Source: an uncultured Candidatus Saccharibacteria bacterium (GTDB taxonomy: Bacteria > Patescibacteriota > Saccharimonadia > Saccharimonadales > Saccharimonadaceae). Taken from it: a stretch of 6,416 bases of DNA. The first letter of the stretch is position 1. Each line of letters opens with the position of its first letter. The notes beneath the pieces are model-generated. The model was not told the origin of the DNA. It saw nothing but the letters and a program-made list of their open reading frames with translations, and made no database searches. The stretch is taken from NCBI GenBank assembly GCA_937919305.1, contig CALFQW010000113.1, positions 1 through 6,416 on the forward strand, given 5' to 3'. Shown piece by piece: positions 1 to 5,595 of this stretch. Made by a program: the position numbers and the translations under genes.

Positions 1-206
1 CGGAAGTACTGAAGTCCTCACAGGTTGATTGGACGCTGCTGAGAGTACTGAAGCTTACGAACAGCCACGCCCCTAAAGGAAGGGTGCCGATGAGTACAAC
101 CGGGCCAGCAAAGACACTTACCTCGAGAGAAGAAGTAGCCAAGGCTATAGTACAATTAATCGAAGACGACTCGTACATCAGACAAGCGCTAATAATAGTC
201 AAGTAA
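1..206 (+). CDS. NAD(P)-binding oxidoreductase, atypical SDR/NmrA-like, C-terminal fragment (5' end outside window)
   Basis: An open frame enters from the left edge (first full codon at 3) and ends at TAA 204-206, giving 67 C-terminal residues. The segment SQVDWTLLRVLKLTN near the start of the fragment matches the 'S-x-LDWT-hydrophobic-R-P-x-x-LT' strand typical of NAD(P)H-binding (PF13460-like) proteins related to NmrA and biliverdin/flavin reductase B. The end of the fragment (SREEVAKAIVQLIEDDSYIRQALIIVK) matches the closing 'SR-x-DVA-x-hydrophobic...DD-x-Y-x-R' helix and strand of that family. The N-terminal Rossmann motif that would bind the cofactor lies outside the window, so cofactor and substrate cannot be stated. 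The usual Pro after Arg in the WT-x-x-RP motif is Val here. An internal ATG at 90 with AAAGGAAGG upstream (75-83) could look like a 38-residue gene, but the open frame and homology continue upstream of it. It lies 17 nt before the transporter gene, so the two are probably cotranscribed. Confidence 0.72.
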   Translation, partial: EVLKSSQVDWTLLRVLKLTNSHAPKGRVPMSTTGPAKTLTSREEVAKAIVQLIEDDSYIRQALIIVK

Positions 207-223
207 GCCTAAGCAAGGAAAAT

Positions 224-2581
224 ATGCCTCAAAAGTCATCGACAAAAGCGACGAAGAAGTCTGCAAATGCAAAGAGTAAAAAAGTACCTCTATGGCTAAG
301 ACTAGTGGTGCCGTTCGCTATCATTGGCGTTTGGCTTGTTGGTGCTGCGGTAGGCGGTCCATATTTTGGCAAGATCGAAGAAGTGAGTACGAACGATCCA
401 GCGAGCTTTTTACCTGAAAGTGCCGAGGCGACAGAAGTAAGCGAAAAGTTAAAGAAGTTTCGTGACGAATCATCATTGCCTGCCATCGTTGTGTTCGAAT
501 CTCAAAATGACTTAAAGGAGACAGAGAGGACGAAGATCACTGAGGCGGCAAAAGTTTTAGATGAATCTAATGTAACTATTGATACCGTATCTCCGCCGAT
601 TTACTCAGAAGACAAGCGAGCCGCGATCGTTATCGCGCCGATATCGAGTGAGGCTGAATTTGACAAAGTTATAGAAGAGCTCAAGACAGAGATCAAAGAC
701 ATTAATCCCGGCGTGGAGTACTATTTCACTGGTCCTGCAATGTTTTCGCGTGATCTGAATAGTGCTTTTGCCGGCATTGATGGGACTTTGTTGATTACGG
801 CGCTGAGCGTGGTGTTTGTTATATTGCTTATAGTCTACCGATCTCCAATTTTGCCTATCTTGACACTTGTCGGAGCGCTATCAGCGTTAACAGTATCCGT
901 GCTGAGCGTATGGTATCTCGCAGATATGGGGTGGGTTACACTTAATGGTCAGACACAGGGGATATTGTTTATCCTAGTCATAGGTGCTGCGAGTGATTAC
1001 GCGCTGCTATATATTGCAAGATATAGAGAAGAGCTCACTCACTTTAAATCGCCACTCGATGCAACGAAAGCAGCCTGGAAAGGATCGTTTGAACCAATAC
1101 TCGCCGCTGGCGGGACGGTCACGCTCGGCCTACTTTGCTTGTTGATATCTGATCTTGGCTCGAACAAATCACTTGGCCCTATTGGCGGTGTTGGGATATT
1201 ATTTTCCGTCCTCGTTGCGCTTACGTTCCTACCCGCGGCTTTGCTTATACTGGGGAGGAGCGCATTTTGGCCAAGGCGACCAATACATAGGTTATCGAAA
1301 CCAAAAAATGACTATCGACTCAATCATCCCGCCTGGGCTCGTGTTGCAAATCTTGTCGGCAAACATCCTCGGAGAGTATGGGTCTTATCGTTGAGTGCAC
1401 TACTTATCGCGTGTATTGCCGTACCACAGCTTAGGGCGCAAGGCGTGTCTCAGGACAACTTGATCATAGGAGAATCAGAAGCTCGAGATGGCCAAGCGGT
1501 ACTAAATAAGCATTTTGCTGCTGGGTCAGGATCACCTGCATACATCGTTGTTGGTGAAGATAATAATCTTACGGAGCTCGTGAGTGCTATAGAGGCAGTT
1601 GATGGTGTAGACACTGTAAGTGCAGTAACGAGTAGTGATAATACTCCTGAACTGCCGCTCGGGGCACGGGCGCAAGAAATAAAAGCTGAAATTCGCCAAG
1701 AAATAGAATCAAATAGAAGCGCGCAACTCGCCGAGATACGGTCTAATATCGAAGATCAGCTGCTCGGTTCGCCTCAATTTGTGATAGATCAAGTCGTCGA
1801 GCAAGCGCAAAGCAACGTGCCATCCGTCGACAGCATCGCGAACGAGGCTGATCCGTTTAAAGATTTATCTCCAAAGGTTGTCGACGGTCAACTACTCCTG
1901 CAAGCAACTTTGACTGATGCTGCGAGTTCTATACCAGCTCGTCAGACTGTCGAAAGGCTTCGATCTGCCCTTGCAGAGGAAGCTCCGGGGTCACTTGTCG
2001 GAGGTGTTAGCGCTATACAGCTTGATACGAATACTGCAGCCGATCGGGATATTGTCACGGTAATACCACTCATATTGCTGGCAATTACGGTCGTACTTAT
2101 GGTGTTACTGAGAGCCGTTATAGGACCGTTGTTACTGCTATTGACCACTGTTATATCCTTCGGTGCAACTATAGGGGTTGCGGCGCTGTTATTTAACAAT
2201 GTTTGGGATTTTGCTGGTGCTGACCCTTCGGTCATAGTCTTTGGGTTCGTTTTCTTGGTCGCGCTCGGGATAGACTACAACATATTTCTTATGACTCGAG
2301 TCCGGGAAGAGACAGTCAACTCGGGTGTTAGAGCGGGAACTTTGAAGGCATTGGTGGTTACTGGGGGGGTCATAACGAGTGCGGGTATAGTCCTGGCGGC
2401 AACATTTGCTGCACTGAACGTGATACCTATCCTCTTCCTAGCCCAGATATCATTCATCGTTGCCTTTGGCGTCCTACTCGATACGCTCATCGTTCGTTCG
2501 CTGCTCGTGCCAGCACTAACGCTTGAGCTGGGGCGCTGGATGTGGTGGCCGTCAAAGTTATTTTCTAAAGGTAAGGAGTAA
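224..2581 (+). CDS. MMPL/RND-family transporter, two MMPL repeats
   Basis: This is a 785-residue inner-membrane protein with the duplicated MMPL (PF03176) architecture. A basic Lys/Ser/Thr-rich tail (1-23) is followed by TM1 (about 25-45), an extracytoplasmic domain (about 47-185), a membrane block (about 187-345), a cytoplasmic linker, TM7 (about 383-402), a second extracytoplasmic domain (about 403-607) and a second membrane block (about 608-770). Both halves carry the family's Asp-Tyr pair in the middle of a helix: D258-Y259 in GAASDYALL, followed by ARYREE, and D684-Y685 in LGIDYNIFL, followed by TRVREE. In mycobacterial MmpL3 the equivalent pairs form the proton relay, so proton-driven export is expected by homology; the substrate (lipid, peptide or drug) is unknown. 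The second outer domain contains a charged, probably coiled-coil stretch at about 480-530. Start ATG 224 is preceded by AAGGAA (215-220). The stop is 5 nt before the DUF2177 gene. Confidence 0.93.
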   Translation: MPQKSSTKATKKSANAKSKKVPLWLRLVVPFAIIGVWLVGAAVGGPYFGKIEEVSTNDPASFLPESAEATEVSEKLKKFRDESSLPAIVVFESQNDLKETERTKITEAAKVLDESNVTIDTVSPPIYSEDKRAAIVIAPISSEAEFDKVIEELKTEIKDINPGVEYYFTGPAMFSRDLNSAFAGIDGTLLITALSVVFVILLIVYRSPILPILTLVGALSALTVSVLSVWYLADMGWVTLNGQTQGILFILVIGAASDYALLYIARYREELTHFKSPLDATKAAWKGSFEPILAAGGTVTLGLLCLLISDLGSNKSLGPIGGVGILFSVLVALTFLPAALLILGRSAFWPRRPIHRLSKPKNDYRLNHPAWARVANLVGKHPRRVWVLSLSALLIACIAVPQLRAQGVSQDNLIIGESEARDGQAVLNKHFAAGSGSPAYIVVGEDNNLTELVSAIEAVDGVDTVSAVTSSDNTPELPLGARAQEIKAEIRQEIESNRSAQLAEIRSNIEDQLLGSPQFVIDQVVEQAQSNVPSVDSIANEADPFKDLSPKVVDGQLLLQATLTDAASSIPARQTVERLRSALAEEAPGSLVGGVSAIQLDTNTAADRDIVTVIPLILLAITVVLMVLLRAVIGPLLLLLTTVISFGATIGVAALLFNNVWDFAGADPSVIVFGFVFLVALGIDYNIFLMTRVREETVNSGVRAGTLKALVVTGGVITSAGIVLAATFAALNVIPILFLAQISFIVAFGVLLDTLIVRSLLVPALTLELGRWMWWPSKLFSKGKE
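2573..2578 (+). promoter_or_regulatory. Shine-Dalgarno for the DUF2177 gene, inside the MMPL 3' end
   Basis: AAGGAG sits 8 nt before ATG 2587 and lies within the last codons of the transporter gene. It fixes the downstream start and implies coupled translation of the two genes. Confidence 0.75.
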
Positions 2582-2586
2582 GAAAA

Positions 2587-2985
2587 ATGGAAATACTCAT
2601 TAAGTTACTAGCTGCAGGTGGCATCATGGGGGTGCTGGATGCCATATGGTTGAAGATCGGTGCTAAGTATGTGTATCGCCCGGAGATAGGGCAGTTGTTA
2701 CTCGATAAACCAAACATGGGTGCAGCAATATTGTTCTACGTCATATATCTAGTTGGTGTTATTGTCTTCGTGATAAATCCAGCTCTTGAGAAAGACAGCT
2801 GGACGCACGCATTAGTGTACGGTGCGTTCTTTGGATTTGTTGCGTATGCTACTTATGATTTAACAAATCTTGCAACTATCAAAGGATTTAGCGTAAAGGT
2901 TGTTGCGATAGACCTACTATGGGGTACTTTGCTAACTGCTACCGTTGCCGTAGGTAGCTTCTGGATAGTGAAGATGCTATACTAA
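2587..2985 (+). CDS. DUF2177 family membrane protein
   Basis: This 132-residue protein has about four membrane helices (roughly 5-22, 46-63, 74-92 and 104-129). It matches the DUF2177 (PF09945) pattern along its whole length: D18-x-x-W21 in helix 1, a YRPEIGQLL segment (30-38), AAILFYVIYLVGVIVFVINPAL-type helix 2 ending in N64-P65-A66, the signature Y87-A-T-Y-D-L-T-N-L-A-T (87-97) at the end of helix 3, and D109-x-x-W112-G113 in helix 4. The length is normal for the family. No biochemical function is established for DUF2177 and none is claimed here; the conserved membrane-embedded Asp and Trp residues suggest a transport or small-molecule role but do not prove it. Five bases separate it from the MMPL stop, so it may act with or alongside the transporter. 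Confidence 0.9.
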   Translation: MEILIKLLAAGGIMGVLDAIWLKIGAKYVYRPEIGQLLLDKPNMGAAILFYVIYLVGVIVFVINPALEKDSWTHALVYGAFFGFVAYATYDLTNLATIKGFSVKVVAIDLLWGTLLTATVAVGSFWIVKMLY

Positions 2986-2991
2986 GTATAG
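2977..2991 (+). repeat. Short perfect inverted repeat centred on the DUF2177 stop codon
   Basis: CTATAC (2977-2982), the TAA stop, then GTATAG (2986-2991) form a perfect 6-bp inverted repeat with a 3-nt centre. It is A/T-rich and is followed by AAAAAGAAAGG rather than a T-run, so it is not an intrinsic terminator. It could be a weak hairpin between cistrons, a protein site or chance. The embedded TATACT resembles a -10 box, but no convincing -35 lies at 16-18 nt upstream. Confidence 0.3.
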
Positions 2992-3012
2992 TAAAAAGAA
3001 AGGTATACACAG

Positions 3013-3345
3013 ATGGCACTACTCAAAGTTGCAAGCAAAGATGATTTTCAAAAATACGTTAATGATAGTAAGAAACTAGTACTGGTCGATTTTTGGGCTG
3101 AATGGTGCCCTCCATGCAAGGCTATGGAGCCGGCTTTAGAGTCTCTATCGAAGAAGCTTGATGCAGATGTTGATATCGTGAAAGTTAACATAGAAGAGTC
3201 TGCTGAAAACGGCGCCTTGGCCCAGGAACACGGCGTACAGGGAATACCGAATATGCAATTATTCAAGAACGGTAAGAAGGTGGATGAGCTTATAGGTATG
3301 CGCCCAGAGAAAACACTCGAAGACGACTTATCTAAGCACCTATAG
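3013..3345 (+). CDS. trxA: thioredoxin (WCPPC active site)
   Basis: This is a 110-residue single-domain thioredoxin, the usual family length. It has no signal peptide or membrane helix, so it should act in the cytosol as a dithiol-disulfide reductant. Visible family features are the DFWAEWCPPCK active site with redox cysteines C32 and C35, the buried D26 in VLVDFW, and the cis-proline loop G77-I78-P79-N80. Two positions differ from classical TrxA: the residue after the first cysteine is Pro instead of Gly (CPPC for CGPC), and the residue after the cis-proline is Asn instead of Thr. Start ATG 3013 is preceded by AAAGAAAGG, ending about 9 nt upstream. It lies 27 nt after the DUF2177 gene and is probably the last gene of the left block. 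No thioredoxin reductase is visible here. A more specialised thioredoxin-like role cannot be excluded. Confidence 0.93.
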   Translation: MALLKVASKDDFQKYVNDSKKLVLVDFWAEWCPPCKAMEPALESLSKKLDADVDIVKVNIEESAENGALAQEHGVQGIPNMQLFKNGKKVDELIGMRPEKTLEDDLSKHL

Positions 3346-3428
3346 AAGTTGATAGATTTTTGCATAGTCCACAGCTAGCTTTAAGCTACAAAGGGTAAAG
3401 TTTAGCAATAGCAGCTGATCAAGAGAGC
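3346..3428 (+). promoter_or_regulatory. Spacer before the two-component/flavin block, candidate control region with dyad
   Basis: This 83-nt spacer is the longest non-coding stretch in the window and the likeliest place for a promoter of the right-hand block. It contains the imperfect palindrome TAGCTT-T-AAGCTA (3376-3388; 6-bp arms around one base) and AAGAGAG just before the response-regulator start. The T-run at 3357-3361 has no stem worth the name before it, so no terminator for the thioredoxin unit is called. I could not find a -35/-10 pair with good spacing (for example TTGCAT at 3360 has only weak partners). The dyad is seen directly; its role as an operator is inference. Confidence 0.35.
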
Positions 3429-4112
3429 ATGATGAAAGTACTCATAGTCGAAGACGAACACAGAATAGCGAAAGCCATCAAAGAAGGTTTGGAAGACGAG
3501 GGGTACGCGGTGGACTGTGCATATGACGGCAGCGAGGGGTACAGTTCCGCATCAGCGGATGATTACGACGCGATAGTGATGGACGTAATGATGCCTGAAA
3601 TGAGTGGCTACGAAGTCGCAAAAAAGCTGCGAGACGATGGCAACAACACGCCGATCCTGCTGCTAACAGCCAGAGATCAGGATAGCGATATAGTCGCTGG
3701 ACTTGATAGTGGAGCGGACGACTATTTAGCAAAGCCATTCTCGTTCGAAGTATTGCTTGCTCGGATCCGTTCGCTACTTCGACGACCAGAAAGCAGAATA
3801 GAGAGCCGGTTGGTTGTTGGCGATCTTACTCTTGATTCCGTTTCAAAAACTGTTTCAAGATCTGGAAAAGTCATTGAGTTGTCAGCTAAGGAATTTTCGA
3901 TACTAGAATATCTAATGAGAAATAAGGGTCGAGTCGTGTCGAAAGAAATGATAATGAAACATGTCTGGGATTTTGACGCAGACATACTACCGAATAATGT
4001 TGAAGTGTTCGTGAGTTATATTCGCAACAAAATCGATAAACCATTCTCATCGCCGCTTTTACATACAGTTCGAGGTTTTGGCTATAAGCTTGAGGATAAA
4101 ACGCGACCATGA
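3429..4112 (+). CDS. OmpR/PhoB-family DNA-binding response regulator
   Basis: This 227-residue cytosolic transcription factor has a receiver domain (about 3-120) and a C-terminal winged-helix effector domain (about 128-224). Receiver active-site residues are all present: acidic pair E8-D9, phospho-acceptor D52 in IVMDVMMPEMSG, T80 in LLLTAR, and K102 in the YLAKPF motif. The effector domain shows the usual OmpR-class order: GDLTLD, the L-S-A-K-E-F-x-I-L-E-Y-L helix, an RVVSKEMIMKHVW segment, NNVEVFVSYIRNKID (recognition-helix region) and the terminal TVRGFGYKL hairpin. Two adjacent ATGs (3429 and 3432) are possible starts; the AAGAGAG just upstream is better spaced for the second, a one-residue difference. 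The stop overlaps the kinase start by 4 nt (ATGA), so the pair is cognate. Targets are unknown; control of its own operon is a reasonable guess given the dyad upstream. Confidence 0.95.
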   Translation: MMKVLIVEDEHRIAKAIKEGLEDEGYAVDCAYDGSEGYSSASADDYDAIVMDVMMPEMSGYEVAKKLRDDGNNTPILLLTARDQDSDIVAGLDSGADDYLAKPFSFEVLLARIRSLLRRPESRIESRLVVGDLTLDSVSKTVSRSGKVIELSAKEFSILEYLMRNKGRVVSKEMIMKHVWDFDADILPNNVEVFVSYIRNKIDKPFSSPLLHTVRGFGYKLEDKTRP

Positions 4113-5116
4113 TGCGGCAAATGAAAGACTACATCACCTCACCAACAGGTAGACTAGCGGTAACTTATCTCGCCATCATCATGTCGCTCACGATGCTTTT
4201 TAGCGTCATCATATACCAGCTCGCAAGTAGTCAGCTAGACAGACCACCAAAGCCCATAGCGAGGAACATCGATAGAGAAGAGGTTTTGTTACGTGTCAAA
4301 GATATTTTAGACGAACGAGCAGAACTAGCGCGGGCTGATATGCTCGCGGTACTCGTATTGCTCAACGCAGGCACTTTAATTAGCGGTGCAGTGCTGAGTC
4401 ATTTATTGGCAAGAAGAACCCTGCTACCCATTGAGATGGCGATGAAAGCGCAGACAAGGTTTGTCACTGACGCAAGCCATGAACTGAAAACGCCACTGAC
4501 GTCGATGCTAACAACTGCTGAAGTTGCGATACGAAAGAAAGATCCGACGAAAAAACATTTGAGAGATGCGCTAGTTGTCATGCATAGTGATACGATAAAG
4601 CTGCATAATCTTACGACTGCACTACTGGATATGTCCACTGAAAAGAAAGAACACTATAGGTCGATTGAGCTATATGGACTCGGTGAGCGTGCTAAAAAAA
4701 GGGTAGATATCTTGGCTCAGGAGGCCGGCATAACTATCATCAATAGGCTGCCAAGAGAGAGGCGGTCGCTACCCGAAAAGACAGCGCAAAAAATACTAGG
4801 GATATATCTAGAAAATGCCATCAAGTATTCTTCTGCCGGGTCAAAAGTACGTATGTATCACGAGATGTCGGGAGAGTTAGTAACCCTTTGTGTTGAAGAC
4901 GGTGGAGAAGGGATACCTCAGTCCGATATAGATCTGGTATTTGATAGATTTTATCGTGTAGATAACTCGCGTTCGTCGCAGATAGTCGAGGGACACGGGC
5001 TTGGTTTATCGATAGCAAAACGACTTGCTGAAGCAAATAACGTAGAGTTATCGCTGGAAAGTGAGCTAAAAAAAGGTAGTATATTTAAGATGAGAACGAA
5101 AAAAGAGGATACATAA
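4109..5116 (+). CDS. membrane sensor histidine kinase, HAMP-less, short extracytoplasmic loop
   Basis: This 335-residue kinase has TM1 at about 16-39, a charged extracytoplasmic segment of only some 38 residues (about 40-77), and TM2 at about 78-101. A short RRTLLPIEMAMKAQ linker leads straight into the dimerisation domain; no recognisable HAMP or PAS domain is present. The phospho-acceptor is H124 in FVTDASHELKTPL. The ATPase domain carries the N box (N236 in LENAIKYS), G1 box (D264-G-G-E-G-I), F box (FDRFYRVD, 278-285) and G2 box (G295-H-G-L-G-L). The first N-box Asn of many kinases is Ile232, and the second G1 residue is Gly instead of Asn; the key residues remain, so it should be active. 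It phosphorylates the adjacent regulator. A TGAGGA sequence (4091-4096) precedes the start, within the regulator gene. The loop is too small for a classical ligand domain, so a membrane or partner-protein signal is likely. Confidence 0.94.
   Translation: MMRQMKDYITSPTGRLAVTYLAIIMSLTMLFSVIIYQLASSQLDRPPKPIARNIDREEVLLRVKDILDERAELARADMLAVLVLLNAGTLISGAVLSHLLARRTLLPIEMAMKAQTRFVTDASHELKTPLTSMLTTAEVAIRKKDPTKKHLRDALVVMHSDTIKLHNLTTALLDMSTEKKEHYRSIELYGLGERAKKRVDILAQEAGITIINRLPRERRSLPEKTAQKILGIYLENAIKYSSAGSKVRMYHEMSGELVTLCVEDGGEGIPQSDIDLVFDRFYRVDNSRSSQIVEGHGLGLSIAKRLAEANNVELSLESELKKGSIFKMRTKKEDT
5103..5108 (+). promoter_or_regulatory. Shine-Dalgarno for the FMN-binding protein, inside the kinase 3' end
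   Basis: AAGAGG lies 7 nt before ATG 5116. The start codon shares its A with the kinase stop (TAATG), so termination and reinitiation coupling between kinase and flavoprotein is expected. This supports ATG 5116 over any later start. Confidence 0.7.
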
Positions 5117-5595
5117 TGAAAAAGGCAGACAAAATATTTTTAGTTATAGGTAGCGTGGCGCTCGTTGGCGCCGCTAGTGTTGGTGGAGTGATGCTGCTCG
5201 GTAATGGAGCTGACTCTAATCAAACATCGACGAGCTCAGAAGTCTCAACGTCACCCGAGAGTAGTCAAGCAGATAGGGTGTCGTCGCAGTCGGCATTATA
5301 CAAGGATGGAACATATACTGCATCGGCGGATTATAGGGTGCCAGAAGGGCATACAAATATTATTGACGTTAAGTTGTCTATTGTTGATGGCAAAATAGCT
5401 ACCGTATCACTAACTAGTCAAGCAGACGACGTTGAGTCAAAAGAGCACATCGGCGATTTCGTTGAAGCGATCAGCGGTGACGCGAAGGGTCAATCTATTG
5501 CCGACTACCAGCCCAGCCGCGTAGGTGGTGCGAGTCTGACGACGGGTGCATTCAATGACGTCCTTGATGCAGTCAGAGATGACGCAAGAGCATAA
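5116..5595 (+). CDS. membrane-anchored FMN-binding domain (FMN_bind) protein, predicted substrate of ApbE
   Basis: This 159-residue protein has a short basic N-terminus and a single hydrophobic helix (about 7-30, no lipobox Cys). A Ser/Thr/Gln-rich linker (about 33-60) follows, then one FMN_bind-type domain (about 60-157), which should lie outside the membrane. Domain signs are the opening KDGTYTASADY, the INV-type strand (NIIDVKLSIVDGKIATVSL) and the C-terminal motif before a helix, VGGASLTTGAFNDVLDAV. Aligned with the flavinylation consensus of NqrC/RnfG-type domains, Dxx(S/T)GA(T/S) followed by x-T-S and a helix, GGAS (137-140) takes the SGAT position, making S140 the likely FMN-ester acceptor; the usual Asp is Ser134 and the first S/T is Gly137. 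T142 or T143 are alternatives. It probably carries covalent FMN and moves electrons at the cell surface. Its redox partner is not visible here. The overlap with apbE on one side and the kinase on the other indicates one operon. Confidence 0.85.
   Translation: MKKADKIFLVIGSVALVGAASVGGVMLLGNGADSNQTSTSSEVSTSPESSQADRVSSQSALYKDGTYTASADYRVPEGHTNIIDVKLSIVDGKIATVSLTSQADDVESKEHIGDFVEAISGDAKGQSIADYQPSRVGGASLTTGAFNDVLDAVRDDARA

Noticed and set aside
90..206. A 38-residue small gene starting at ATG 90 with a strong AAAGGAAGG ribosome binding site
   Set aside because: The frame stays open to the left edge and the residues before ATG 90 (SQVDWTLLRVLKLTN) belong to the same NAD(P)-binding protein family, so this is the C-terminus of a larger gene. 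An internal start cannot be fully excluded.
1155..1394. Alternative-frame open reading frame inside the MMPL gene (and similar antisense open frames across the window)
   Set aside because: No family resemblance, no good ribosome binding site, and full overlap with a clearly real gene.
3357..3361. T-run after the thioredoxin gene as an intrinsic terminator
   Set aside because: Only a 4-bp TCTA/TAGA stem with a large loop precedes it; far too weak to call.
3380..3385. TTTAAG half-site like the streptococcal CiaR box
   Set aside because: CiaR boxes are TTTAAG repeats with a 5-nt gap; the second half is absent here.
4694..4700. A7 tract in the kinase gene followed by GGG, resembling a programmed frameshift site; a similar GCTAAAAAAAGG occurs at 5065-5076
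   Set aside because: The reading frame (GCT AAA AAA AGG) does not match the X-XXY-YYZ slippery phase, the full kinase frame continues correctly on both sides, and the similarity of the two spots follows from Lys codons.
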